IMG/VR virus record: IMGVR_UViG_3300022698_000057
Span: 1 to 30,614 of that record
DNA length: 30,614 bases
DNA from: a virus
Direction: 5' to 3' (one strand)
Shown: positions 7,563-15,150 of the stretch, one piece after another
Layout: each line of letters opens with the position of its first letter
Position numbering within the stretch: position 1 is the first letter of the stretch
Translations under genes and position numbers: made by a program
Notes under the pieces: generated by a model
Database searches by the model: none
What the model was told of the DNA's origin: nothing
What the model saw: the letters and a program-made list of their open reading frames with translations, nothing else

Positions 7563-8362
7563 GCGTGATCCCTCTTCGCTTCATCATTTGCTGCCACGAC
7601 AGCCGATAGCAGCGGCATTGAAACCAGCCGATTGTCGGCCTCTCTCAGGATCGCCGGAATGTCTTTGTTCAGGCAGTGAGAATCGTAGTAGGGATGATTT
7701 CGGTAGGTGAAACTGTGACTGCGCCCGATCCGTTCATCATTCAGTAGCAGCTCGCGCCATTCGTCAACGTCCACGCCACAGGCAGTGCACAGCCGATAGA
7801 ACTCCGCAAAGAACGTCACCTTTGTCGCGAGAAAAGCATTCTCAGCGTACTTGACCAGCTCTGCCGTGACTGCCGTTGTCTTTAGAATCCGAAACGAAGC
7901 CGGCGCGATTTCCTTGTACTTCTCTGCAACGATAGACGCTGCTTCCCACGGTACGCACATCGGCCTTCCAAGGATCACGAAATCATGATCAACGGCATTC
8001 GCGTGCTGCGTACCACCCCAGAACTCCGGGCTGAATATCGTACGCTTTCCGGTCTCATGAGCCAGCCGATCGGTTGATCCTGGGGGAACCGTGCTCTTGA
8101 TCACGAATACGTCAGCGTGATTGTCCCGAATCGCCTCCATGACGATCGAGGTATTGGCCGATCCATCCTCCCGCATTTCTGTCGGCACACAGACAAACGC
8201 TACCCGATATCGGTGGGCCCCGGGTCCGTCCACGAACGATGGCTTCGGATACTGACTCGCGAACTTCTTCGGATCCACCACCCGTGCCTGAGGAAATAGC
8301 AGCCGTTTGACGTTCTGCCCGACCGTCCCGAAACCGATGATTCCAATGTCCTCTTGTTGCAT
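7559..8362 (-). CDS. UDP-glucose/GDP-mannose dehydrogenase homologue lacking the C-terminal domain
   Basis: The 267 residues match the first two domains of UDP-sugar dehydrogenases. They include an NAD-binding loop IGIIGFGTVGQNV (6-18), KSTVPPGSTDRL (89-100) and SPEFWGG (111-117). The catalytic helix is VKYAENAFLATKVTFFAEF, with Lys171 and Asn175. The motif DSHCLNKDIPAIL has Cys230 and Asp234. The Lys/Asn and Cys/Asp spacings equal those of active enzymes, so the active centre looks whole. The third, nucleotide-sugar-binding domain (about 120-150 residues) is missing, and the gene ends naturally in an overlap with the next. I prefer the second of two adjacent ATGs because AGGAGG sits at a better distance. 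Confidence 0.8.
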   Translation of the reverse strand: MQQEDIGIIGFGTVGQNVKRLLFPQARVVDPKKFASQYPKPSFVDGPGAHRYRVAFVCVPTEMREDGSANTSIVMEAIRDNHADVFVIKSTVPPGSTDRLAHETGKRTIFSPEFWGGTQHANAVDHDFVILGRPMCVPWEAASIVAEKYKEIAPASFRILKTTAVTAELVKYAENAFLATKVTFFAEFYRLCTACGVDVDEWRELLLNDERIGRSHSFTYRNHPYYDSHCLNKDIPAILREADNRLVSMPLLSAVVAANDEAKRDHA

Positions 8363-8370
8363 CATGCCTC

Positions 8371-9840
8371 CTATCCGAGCGCTGACAGTACGTCCTCCGC
8401 GCTCTCGTCTTGCTGTCCGTCGCCGCCATCTTCCATCGGTGCCGCGACATCAAAAGCATCTCCGAGCGATGCTTGCGACCACTGCCGGAACCTGGCCGCA
8501 CGGTTCATCCCAGTTACGAACTCTTCATAGTCCTCTTCGGTCGCCTCCGGAAAGTTCTGCTTCCACAGCGCGTGAAGCTGCTGGTCGGTGACTGCCGCGT
8601 AGTTCATGGCAAATCCAATGCCCTGCGTGAAGTTCTTGAATATCTCGCTCCGCACCTTGTCACTGATCGCATCCAGCCGGTTCCACTCTACCTGGAAGTC
8701 TGCGACCTGTCGCATTCTCGCCATTCCGAGCAACCGCAGCGATCCCGCGAACAGCTTATGATACGCCCCGTTCTTCTGGGTGCGCTTATCGTCAGCATAG
8801 GCCACAAGCGTTCCCATCTGCTCTTCTGCGGAGGCGTGATTGCCCTCGGTCTTCAAGCCCCATGCGATCTCGGGGATCCCCGACCCCTCGACGATCTTGC
8901 GGAACGTGTATTTGAGTTTCGCCTCATACGCTTCGGTAAACGGTGGCTCGATCAACTCGATCGATTCTTCATTCGACGTGTTTTTGAAGAAGAGGTCTGC
9001 AGTTGCTACATCCACAGCATCGACAGTAGCGAAGCCGTTGTCTGCAAGCCACTTATCGACATCTCTGACCCCGATCACCAGCTTGGCGCGAAACTTCGCC
9101 AGTAGCAGTGTCCATGCATGGTCGATATCGTGATAGCTTTTCAGGTCCGGCAGGATCCGCGAGTAGTCACTTATGCCCCGCGTTTCATTCGGCTCTTTGT
9201 TGTTCGCAAACGCAACGGGAAGCTCGCCCGATGGATTTACATATTCGACGCTCTCAAGCCCAGGCACTGAAGACGACTCGTAGAAGATCGCCACCCGTTC
9301 GCGAGTGAACGTCTTTTTCCGTCGAACCCGTCGTATATCGTTTGGCCCGACTGACACTGAAAGATACTCGTCGGTCCGGATCTCTTTTACCTCTCCGGTC
9401 ACGACATCTTTGATGATATCCGTAACTGAGCTGTCGGGAATGAACTCCCAGCGCAACCCCGTATCCGACGAGTACGCTGGCCACACCCAGCACGTTCCGT
9501 CCCGGTGGCACGTCTTGTGAATTTGCCAGCACAGCTCGTGCACCGAGTCCACAATATCCGTCAGGATCTCCTGCGTCCGTTCATCCTCGCTCGTCGGCAC
9601 GGGAACGCCCATCAGCGTGACCGGCACAAAGATCGGTGCGAACGCCAGTGATCCCGCCAACCTCATTGACGGATACGTGTTACGCCACAGGCCCCTGGTC
9701 AGGTCGTCATTGATTGTCAGTCCTTCTGTCATATCGACAGTCTTCGGTCTTCGTGGCGCTCTCTGTATTGGATTCTCTGTCGAGGATTCTTGCGTCTCCC
9801 GGCTCTTGAACCAGTCCATCACCGTATCGAGTATGCTCAT
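8371..9840 (-). CDS. Portal protein
   Basis: The 489-residue protein lies directly after the terminase large subunit and overlaps it by four bases (ATGA), the standard portal position. The sequence fits the portal family: a charged N-terminal segment, an early GLWRNTYPSMRLAGSL region, a central beta/alpha body with a LPVAFANNKEP turn, an IPEIAWGLKTEGNHASAEEQ segment (about 325-345) of the kind that precedes the long stem helix, and an acidic C-terminal tail (DGGDGQQDESAEDVLSALG). It would form the dodecameric ring at the vertex through which DNA is pumped, binding the terminase and MuF. I cannot assign it more closely than SPP1/HK97-like portals. Confidence 0.82.
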   Translation of the reverse strand: MSILDTVMDWFKSRETQESSTENPIQRAPRRPKTVDMTEGLTINDDLTRGLWRNTYPSMRLAGSLAFAPIFVPVTLMGVPVPTSEDERTQEILTDIVDSVHELCWQIHKTCHRDGTCWVWPAYSSDTGLRWEFIPDSSVTDIIKDVVTGEVKEIRTDEYLSVSVGPNDIRRVRRKKTFTRERVAIFYESSSVPGLESVEYVNPSGELPVAFANNKEPNETRGISDYSRILPDLKSYHDIDHAWTLLLAKFRAKLVIGVRDVDKWLADNGFATVDAVDVATADLFFKNTSNEESIELIEPPFTEAYEAKLKYTFRKIVEGSGIPEIAWGLKTEGNHASAEEQMGTLVAYADDKRTQKNGAYHKLFAGSLRLLGMARMRQVADFQVEWNRLDAISDKVRSEIFKNFTQGIGFAMNYAAVTDQQLHALWKQNFPEATEEDYEEFVTGMNRAARFRQWSQASLGDAFDVAAPMEDGGDGQQDESAEDVLSALG

Positions 9841-11276
9841 CGTCTCCCCCTCCGCGCCCGCAATGCTGCGCGGGTTTCGTCACTCATTGTAACGCGCTTT
9901 CGCTCGGAATAGAAGCACAACCCAAGCGCGTCGGCCCGGTCCGGCGAGACAAGCCCGCGTCTGCGCATATCGTCTTTGCTTTCGATCTTCACCCGCCCAT
10001 CCTGCATCACACGATATTTCCGCGTCGTGAGCTGTGCTACCGTGTCATCGTCATCTGGCAAGCTCGCAAATTCAAGCGCTTCTTTCACGCCCCATAGCAA
10101 CGCCGTTGCCGTATCCCAGCATTCGTCGTTCCCCGCGCCGCCAAAATTGACTTCCTCGACTTCTATCCACGCCTCGTTACCTGAACGTATGTGCTCGGCA
10201 AGCGTATCAACGACACCGGCTCCGAGTCCTGTTAGATCCACGTTCACAACAATCTTGTCCCGGTACTCTAAGTCGACGTGCAATCGCTTGGCAAGGCGTA
10301 TGATCTCTCCTGCGGTCCATACGGTATCAATCCCGTTGCGCACAATCGGCTCGTATACTTCGTAGCCAGCACGCCAATAGATCACCGTCTCCGCATCTCC
10401 CGAACGCGCCGGGTCACAACCAATCACCACCGTTCCGGCAGTCGACACGTCCTCCCTGCCTATCGCCGCCTCGACAAGATCAAGCCCGATCAATACGTCC
10501 GGCTCGCCACGCGGGAACAGCCCTAAAACACGTACCCGATATACGTTACTGTCCCGCCCGTACTTTGCCGCCAACTTCTCGTAATACTGCCGATCAACAA
10601 CCGACGATTCCTCGCTGCTCAGCGTCAGCGTCGTGTAGAACGCCCGTAGTTTATGGAACGCATCATGAAACATTCCCGAGAGTTGTGTCGGGTTGCCGGC
10701 CATGGCGACTTTTGAATTGCCTGTCGTCATGACGCCCTCGATTGCTTCCATCGTCGGTTGTGGGATACCGCTCGCCTCATCAATCAGCACAAGCAAATGC
10801 TCTGCATGAAAGCCTTGCATATTCTCTGGCTTATTCGACGTGCGGGCAGTTGCGAACCATATTTCATCGTGTCCGGCAACAGATACGCGCGTTGCATGCC
10901 ACTTGATTTTGTTTTCCAGCCGTGGCGCCTGGTCGAGCCACTTACGGATCTCTGGCCATAGAACGTCAAGGAGCTGCCGTTGCGTCGGGGCCGTGGCTAC
11001 TACTCGGGAGTATTTCCACACCGTCAAAAACCACAGCACGAGCCACGCAAGCACAGCGGTCTTCCCAACACCGTGCCCGCTCTTTACCGCTACCGAACGG
11101 GAAACAGCAACACCCATGAGAAATCGCTTTTGTTGTGGGTCCGGAGAAGCACGAAGCTCTTTCTTAACGAACGCAACAACGTTCCACCGATACCGTTTGA
11201 TTTCGTCCGGTGTGAATTCTCGGCGTCTATTTGCCGTTACCGTTTCCACCCGACCCGTTCCCGTTACCAGAAGCAA
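9837..11276 (-). CDS. terL: Terminase large subunit
   Basis: The packaging motor is clear from its motifs. They are Walker A SGHGVGKT (66-73), Walker B LLVLIDEAS (161-169) with its catalytic Glu, and the coupling motif AMAGNPTQ (191-198). The RNase H-like nuclease acids are in VIGCDPARSGD (Asp288), VVNVDLTGLGAG (Asp347) and SPDRADAL (Asp446/449). At 479 residues the length is normal. It pumps DNA into the prohead through the portal and cuts it at the ends. The start is uncertain. TTG at 11276 overlaps the preceding gene by 50 bases, and GTG at 11249 overlaps it by 23. The protein core begins around RRREFTPDEI in either case. Confidence 0.93.
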   Translation of the reverse strand: MLLVTGTGRVETVTANRRREFTPDEIKRYRWNVVAFVKKELRASPDPQQKRFLMGVAVSRSVAVKSGHGVGKTAVLAWLVLWFLTVWKYSRVVATAPTQRQLLDVLWPEIRKWLDQAPRLENKIKWHATRVSVAGHDEIWFATARTSNKPENMQGFHAEHLLVLIDEASGIPQPTMEAIEGVMTTGNSKVAMAGNPTQLSGMFHDAFHKLRAFYTTLTLSSEESSVVDRQYYEKLAAKYGRDSNVYRVRVLGLFPRGEPDVLIGLDLVEAAIGREDVSTAGTVVIGCDPARSGDAETVIYWRAGYEVYEPIVRNGIDTVWTAGEIIRLAKRLHVDLEYRDKIVVNVDLTGLGAGVVDTLAEHIRSGNEAWIEVEEVNFGGAGNDECWDTATALLWGVKEALEFASLPDDDDTVAQLTTRKYRVMQDGRVKIESKDDMRRRGLVSPDRADALGLCFYSERKRVTMSDETRAALRARRGRR

Positions 11277-11688
11277 TAATCTCTTTGATGTACTGCAGCG
11301 CTTCTGAGTCTTGTTCCGCTTCGTCTGCCGCGTCCAGGGCCTCTACCAAATCGTCTACGCTGGCTGCCGCCTGATCGGAAGACTGCGCGGGGAACCCGTA
11401 TCCGTATGAAGCAAGGAAACGAAACGCCCACCCACGACGATTCTGTATAGCCTCTTGAAACGCCGTCTTCACCAACAAAGCGATGTTCTCATAACGCTCT
11501 TTCTTGCGCTTCCCGTCGCTGCCAACAACCTCGATCTCGCTCTCACCATTCAGGTAAAACCGGATAACCTCGGCTATGCTCTCGCCCTTCCTTGGCGCAC
11601 CCTTTCGGTTTATGTGCTCTGGATGATCTTTGAAACCGCCCTTGCCGGTGGGATTGTAATTGTAGCCTGGCGTTTTCCTTTTTGGCAT
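11227..11688 (-). CDS. Putative terminase small subunit-like protein (DUF5681-type)
   Basis: This 153-residue protein starts MPKRKTPGYNYNPTGKGGF and includes HINRKGAPRKGESIAEVIRF, the Gly/Lys/Arg-rich opening seen in DUF5681 proteins, which commonly stand just before the terminase large gene. The middle has a helical AFQEAIQNRRGWAFRFLASYGYG segment. The C-terminus is a low-complexity Gly/Asn tail (GNGNGSGGNGNGK). Position and opening motif suggest the DNA-recognising partner of the terminase, but no helix-turn-helix is obvious. I use the ATG at 11688, 21 bases after the upstream stop; a TTG at 11703 is less likely. Confidence 0.6.
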   Translation of the reverse strand: MPKRKTPGYNYNPTGKGGFKDHPEHINRKGAPRKGESIAEVIRFYLNGESEIEVVGSDGKRKKERYENIALLVKTAFQEAIQNRRGWAFRFLASYGYGFPAQSSDQAAASVDDLVEALDAADEAEQDSEALQYIKEIIASGNGNGSGGNGNGK

Positions 11689-11709
11689 ATGACTAGTTCT
11701 CAAGACCCC

Positions 11710-12366
11710 TTAACGTTTCTCCGGCTCTTGGATATAGAGTAACGGATTCAACGACTTTCCGTCAGGCGCTATAATCTCGAAGTGTAGATGTGGGCTTACG
11801 CTTTGCCCTGTGTTGCCAACCCTTCCAATCGGTTCGCCCGCCCTGACTCTTGCTCCAATATGCACCACGTTCATCCGCGACGATGACAGGTGCGCGTATC
11901 TCGTACGCAAGCCGTCTTCATGTTCGATCTCGATGTACCACCCGTAGATTGGGTGCCCCTTGAATGTCTTTCCACCCCACGTACCGATCGGCCAGTGGTC
12001 CGTTACCACGCCATCGGCCACCGCTACGACCTGAGCCCGCCATACTCCCGCGATGTCGATTCCTGTGTGATACTTCTCGACGTGCAGAATCGGACTCACT
12101 CTATAGCCACTTGGCGATGTGTACCTCAGAAAGTCTTCGCTCGCAATCGGGAACAACCACCGCGCGTCTTGAACCTCTACAGGATCCGGTACCGGTACCT
12201 CAGCGCCTCCGGTAGCGTCCTCGGCTACCTCCTGCTGTTGGATCCTCAAATTGTGTACCTGGCCCCGGAGGTCCCGATTGATCAACGCGAGCGTCACCAT
12301 CCCACCAACAAGAATGAGTCCTGCGATCAGCCCTACTATCAGTCCGACTTTCAGCTCTCTCTGCAT
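11710..12366 (-). CDS. Membrane-anchored M23 metallopeptidase (lysis-type)
   Basis: The 218-residue protein has one N-terminal membrane helix (residues 8-29) after a short basic start, a linker with a short coiled coil, and an M23 (LytM/lysostaphin-like) domain. The zinc site is visible: KYHTGIDIAG gives His100 and Asp104, RYAHLS gives His159, and SVSPHLHFEI gives His193 and His195. These enzymes cut peptide cross-links of peptidoglycan. The anchor would place it on the outer face of the cytoplasmic membrane. It lies between a resolvase and the terminase genes. It may serve host lysis or local wall opening; no holin was recognised beside it. GGGAGGT precedes the ATG. Confidence 0.87.
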   Translation of the reverse strand: MQRELKVGLIVGLIAGLILVGGMVTLALINRDLRGQVHNLRIQQQEVAEDATGGAEVPVPDPVEVQDARWLFPIASEDFLRYTSPSGYRVSPILHVEKYHTGIDIAGVWRAQVVAVADGVVTDHWPIGTWGGKTFKGHPIYGWYIEIEHEDGLRTRYAHLSSSRMNVVHIGARVRAGEPIGRVGNTGQSVSPHLHFEIIAPDGKSLNPLLYIQEPEKR

Positions 12367-12368
12367 CG

Positions 12369-12929
12369 CTACCTCCCGTTCATTGCCGCATGAACAGCCT
12401 GTCGAAACGTCTGCATTCCCGGCGTAAAGCGCGATCGATCTGAAAGAATTGTCTCCGTAGCATATGCCATCAAGAGTGCGTCGGCCTCATCCACGTTGTC
12501 AACACGTACTCCGGTCAACGTTTCGGTACGATAAATGTAGTCGAGCTTCTGCTCCTTGTTCGTTTTCTTTCCAGCAAACGTTACCGATTTCCACAGAGAC
12601 GGATTCAACGCCACGACTAAGCCGTACGTTTCTACCGCGGCAAGTCGGGCGCATGTTCCGATCTCTACCAGCCGGTGGAGACCCGCGCCCCTGGCATGAG
12701 CTGGATAATCTTCAATACAGACGGTCCTTACGTCCATTCGCTTCAGCACCAGGATCAAGTCCTTCATGAATCGATATAGCGCGTGTTCTCTTCGCGACTT
12801 CTTGTCGACAACGATGGTCTGCAACTCCACTGATCCATCGCGGACTAAGCAGATCCCCGTACTCGTTGCGGCGTCGATGAACACCCAGTTATTCACTCGC
12901 TCCAAAAATCTGTTGGTTTCACTTATCAT
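12369..12929 (-). CDS. RuvC-like Holliday junction resolvase (RNase H fold)
   Basis: The 186-residue protein has the acidic signatures of RuvC-type nucleases: FIDAATSTGICLV (Asp19), VCIEDYPA (Glu73) and VRVDNVDEADALLMA (Asp147/Asp150) near the end. Such phage enzymes resolve branched DNA before packaging, which agrees with the position just ahead of the lysis and terminase genes. The length is close to cellular RuvC (about 170). The ATG overlaps the previous stop by four bases. The ribosome site is an unusual run of eight G (12933-12940 on the plus strand as C) that is also the last coding stretch of the upstream gene. Confidence 0.82.
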   Translation of the reverse strand: MISETNRFLERVNNWVFIDAATSTGICLVRDGSVELQTIVVDKKSRREHALYRFMKDLILVLKRMDVRTVCIEDYPAHARGAGLHRLVEIGTCARLAAVETYGLVVALNPSLWKSVTFAGKKTNKEQKLDYIYRTETLTGVRVDNVDEADALLMAYATETILSDRSRFTPGMQTFRQAVHAAMNGR

Positions 12930-13204
12930 TTACCCCCCCCTTCTATCTCGCGGATAAGGCGGTCAACGCGGTCAACATCGTAGCGGGCGACCACAGCAAT
13001 CTTTGCATCACCGGTCCGCAGCTCGCCTATCCATTCGCGGGTCTCCCGCAGCACCGGCAGTACCTCATCCCGTAGGTAGTCGTCCATGTCGTCAGCGAAT
13101 ACCAACTCGCAATCTGAGCCGATAAATCGACCGCCATCCTCTGTGAACAGGCCATATGACCGCTCATGCTCCATCCGTGCGAAAACTCTCGTCGGCTTAT
13201 CCAT
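12926..13204 (-). CDS. Hypothetical protein, relative of the product at 13592-13942
   Basis: The 92-residue product starts MDKPTRVFARMEHERSYGLF and has TEDGG, then ELVFADDMDDYLRDEVLPVL, then a helical tail. The same outline (FTDGG, VVLATDYDTLLEQARRL) occurs in the gene at 13592-13942, so the two look like diverged copies. The first half would form a short beta hairpin carrying the TEDGG turn; the second is an amphipathic helix. No function is recognised. It ends in a Gly-Gly-Gly-Lys tail coded by a G8 run that doubles as the ribosome site of the resolvase gene, with which it overlaps by four bases. Confidence 0.65.
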   Translation of the reverse strand: MDKPTRVFARMEHERSYGLFTEDGGRFIGSDCELVFADDMDDYLRDEVLPVLRETREWIGELRTGDAKIAVVARYDVDRVDRLIREIEGGGK

Positions 13205-13233
13205 CTGTACCCTCCGGTTCCGCCTTCGGTCGT

Positions 13234-13599
13234 TCAGGTTTCATCGCTGGGCTCCATCTCGCGTAGGAAGGCGTGGGTATCTTCAACAAGGTCCCATGAT
13301 TCGTTGCCCTGTCCGGTTGCAACGGCCAGATGTCGCCGCAGCAACTCCACGGCGCGGGCGAGGTCGGCTTTTAACGAGGCCGCGATACTTTCCCATTGCC
13401 GCAGCTCTGCGTTCTCGGCTTCCAGCTTCTCTGCCCACAGCGTAAGTTCATGCGATCCGTTCTGAGCGTGTCGCATTCGTTGTCGGTATTCCCACGCCCG
13501 GTGTCGCCAGCACCGTATCTCGTCGCGTAGCTCGGCGTTCTCAGCCATGAGTCTTGTACCAAGACTCAGTTCATCCACCATCGCGTGATTGTCATCCAT
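13234..13599 (-). CDS. Coiled-coil hypothetical protein
   Basis: A 121-residue acidic/basic helical protein. It contains repeated AENAELR-type heptads (LMAENAELRDEIR, then KLEAENAELRQWESIAA), so a dimeric coiled coil is likely. No catalytic motif is visible. The start is the ATG at 13599, with GGAGGAAG upstream and eight bases of overlap with the preceding gene. It belongs to a string of small genes with unknown roles between the DUF3102 gene and the resolvase. Confidence 0.65.
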   Translation of the reverse strand: MDDNHAMVDELSLGTRLMAENAELRDEIRCWRHRAWEYRQRMRHAQNGSHELTLWAEKLEAENAELRQWESIAASLKADLARAVELLRRHLAVATGQGNESWDLVEDTHAFLREMEPSDET

Positions 13600-13942
13600 C
13601 ACTTGCTTCCTCCATCCAGCGGGTCTCGGCAAGTAAACTTCCCAGCCCACACGTACACTCAGGCAACTGGTCGCTAGGATACCACTTGTTGCCAAACATC
13701 AATTCATAGTCTCTGCCATCTTTCGTCGGTCGACCGGCTTGCCACCGTGACCGGATACATTTGCGATCATGTTTCGCCTCTTCCACCCACTCCCGCAGCC
13801 GCCGCGCCTGTTCCAGTAGGGTGTCGTAGTCAGTGGCGAGGACGACATCAAATGCTTCGTCAGCATTCAACTTCCCACCGTCGGTAAATACAACCCCATC
13901 GCGATGAAGTAGGAATGTTCTGTACCGCTTCACGTCACTCAT
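13592..13942 (-). CDS. Hypothetical protein with DGG/TDYD motif and C-terminal Cys pair
   Basis: A 116-residue protein that starts MSDVKRYRTFLLHRDGVVFT and has DGGKLNADEAFDVVLATDYD followed by a helix, which matches the architecture of the product at 12926-13204. It then adds a C-terminal part with KCIRSRW and LPECTCGLGSLLAE, where the cysteines could hold a metal or form a disulfide. Function unknown. The ATG at 13942 overlaps the upstream stop by eight bases; a GTG one codon earlier is the other option. Confidence 0.62.
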   Translation of the reverse strand: MSDVKRYRTFLLHRDGVVFTDGGKLNADEAFDVVLATDYDTLLEQARRLREWVEEAKHDRKCIRSRWQAGRPTKDGRDYELMFGNKWYPSDQLPECTCGLGSLLAETRWMEEASDG

Positions 13943-14420
13943 CACACACCTCCCCGGTGTCTACCCAACGGTCGCGGAGTTCATGAGACGCTTTCGCGTA
14001 CCTCTTCACTGCATCCACAGGATGCGGCAGATTACCCATCTGTTCGGCGAGCCATACACCAACTCGGTGCGCGGCTTCCTTACGTATCCGCTCCTCCACA
14101 TCCACCGGCATCAGGACGCGGATGTTGGTGGCCCACGATGGGATAGAGTCGCCAAACGTCACCCCGGCACCGGGCGCGTGAAATCCATCACCGCCGTCAT
14201 ACATCACCGGCAGGTCGTCCCGGTAGCGGGGGCGGTCAAGTGCGGTCAGCAGATCATCTAAGACGTTGCTCTCGGTAGCCCCGAACGCCCGACGCCACGC
14301 CCCTCGTATCTCATCATTCGTGTGCGTTCGTTCTTCTCTCATCGTGTGCCTCCTCGATACCGGCGGCGCGGTATCAGGCGCTTGCCGCTCGTGAACTTTG
14401 TTTCGCTTTAGGTCATCCAT
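13935..14420 (-). CDS. Hypothetical protein with two plausible starts
   Basis: The 161-residue reading frame opens at an ATG (14420) with AGGAGG nine bases upstream. A second in-frame ATG at 14342 has an equally strong AGGAGG, so a 135-residue form (MREERTHTNDEIRGAW) may also be made, or be the only one. The first 26 residues are basic and look unstructured. The body has DDLLTALDRPRYRDDLPVMY, a Gly-rich DGGDGFHAPGAGVTFGD loop, and a helical C-terminus. No family recognised. It lies among small overlapping genes of the same kind. Confidence 0.6.
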   Translation of the reverse strand: MDDLKRNKVHERQAPDTAPPVSRRHTMREERTHTNDEIRGAWRRAFGATESNVLDDLLTALDRPRYRDDLPVMYDGGDGFHAPGAGVTFGDSIPSWATNIRVLMPVDVEERIRKEAAHRVGVWLAEQMGNLPHPVDAVKRYAKASHELRDRWVDTGEVCDE

Positions 14421-14423
14421 TAC

Positions 14424-14645
14424 TCACCTCCTCCTCAGTCGTCGCCACACCGACGGACGGCGGGGTTGATACCTATACCGCGCGGCAAACTCACGCACCA
14501 CCTCAAGGTGCGCCCCATTGCGGGTGATTACCCACAGCCAAAGCATGGGTAGTGGCCGCATGGGCGGCAGCTTTTCGAGTGTGCCACGGTCATTGACCAT
14601 CATGTACACGTCTGCCCCAATAATCGTAGTTTCACCAATCACCAC
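14424..14645 (-). CDS. Small basic hypothetical protein
   Basis: A 73-residue product starting at a GTG with AAGGAG just upstream (two adjacent GTG codons; the second has better spacing). The first half is hydrophobic/beta (VIGETTIIGADVYMMVND), then comes PPMRPLPMLWLWVITRNG, and the C-terminus is very basic (RYQPRRPSVWRRLRRR). No family recognised. It could be a DNA-binding or membrane-associated small protein. It is separated by three bases from the next gene. Confidence 0.55.
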   Translation of the reverse strand: MVIGETTIIGADVYMMVNDRGTLEKLPPMRPLPMLWLWVITRNGAHLEVVREFAARYRYQPRRPSVWRRLRRR

Positions 14646-14652
14646 TTTCTCC

Positions 14653-14844
14653 TTAACCTACGCCACACCACCCGTCGCGTGTGCCATCCTCAATCTCTTC
14701 GGACCAGCAGTTGTTTTTTGCTGAATCAAGGCCCCGGATCTCCATGAAGCACTTCACTTTCTCCTGTACCTCCCGCACTGATCGTCCTGCAATGACAACT
14801 GAGCCCTCCACGCCGTGCTGAAAATAATGGATCTTAAAGGTCAT
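14653..14844 (-). CDS. Small hypothetical protein
   Basis: A 63-residue protein that starts MTFKIHYFQHGVEGSVVIAG, a beta-rich opening, followed by a helix (SVREVQEKVKCFMEIRG) and an acidic, Trp/Cys-containing end. The ATG overlaps the stop of the membrane-protein gene by four bases, so it is translationally coupled. The strand-helix pattern with GRSVREVQEKV resembles small phage proteins that accompany DUF-type modules, but no function is known. The frame is open upstream of 14844, which I treat as chance. Confidence 0.6.
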   Translation of the reverse strand: MTFKIHYFQHGVEGSVVIAGRSVREVQEKVKCFMEIRGLDSAKNNCWSEEIEDGTRDGWCGVG

Positions 14845-15068
14845 TCGGCCGCCCCCCTTCCGCGAACTATGCGACGGAACCATAGCCAATATGCGGCGGC
14901 GACCGATATGCTTACAACAACCAACGGCCACCCGAAGATCATGAAAATCCACCCGAACCAACCCATGCCGAGTTTTTTCTGTGACGTGATATCTGCAATC
15001 GTAGCAGACAAAACCAACTCAGCAGCGCTCACGATTGTGCCGCTAAGGTATATCCAAAAATAGATCAT
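14841..15068 (-). CDS. Small membrane protein with two transmembrane helices
   Basis: A 75-residue protein: a first hydrophobic segment IYFWIYLSGTIVSAAELVLS (residues 2-21), a short polar loop (TSQKKLG), a second segment WFGWIFMIFGWPLVVVSISV with more hydrophobic residues after it, and a basic tail (FRRIVRGRGAAE). Both ends have the features of a small inner-membrane protein. A holin or superinfection-exclusion protein is possible, but it is far from the M23 peptidase and no evidence settles this. GGAGGGAG precedes the ATG at 15068; upstream open frame is ignored. Confidence 0.65.
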   Translation of the reverse strand: MIYFWIYLSGTIVSAAELVLSATIADITSQKKLGMGWFGWIFMIFGWPLVVVSISVAAAYWLWFRRIVRGRGAAE

Positions 15069-15078
15069 TGCTCCCTCC

Positions 15079-15150
15079 TCAAAAAACGGGGCGCGAACCA
15101 CATGGACAGCTGTTCCCGCATCCCTCCTTTGTATGCATCTCTTCACCCAT
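15079..15150 (-). CDS. Possible 23-residue cysteine-rich microprotein
   Basis: The short frame starts at an ATG overlapping the stop of the DUF3102 gene and ends just before the ribosome site of the membrane-protein gene. It reads MGEEMHTKEGCGNSCPCGS followed by RPVF. AGGGG lies about six bases upstream of the start. Three cysteines in CGNSCPCG could bind zinc. An intergenic stretch of 74 bases that happens to be fully open is weak evidence, and the segment could instead be untranslated. It also holds an imperfect hairpin followed by six T, a weak terminator-like element. Confidence 0.25.
   Translation of the reverse strand: MGEEMHTKEGCGNSCPCGSRPVF

Noticed and set aside
3296-8362. Restriction-modification system
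   Set aside because: The methyltransferases lack DNA-methylase motifs (NPPY/DPPY or PCQ) and are of the small-molecule/sugar type; no restriction enzyme is adjacent.
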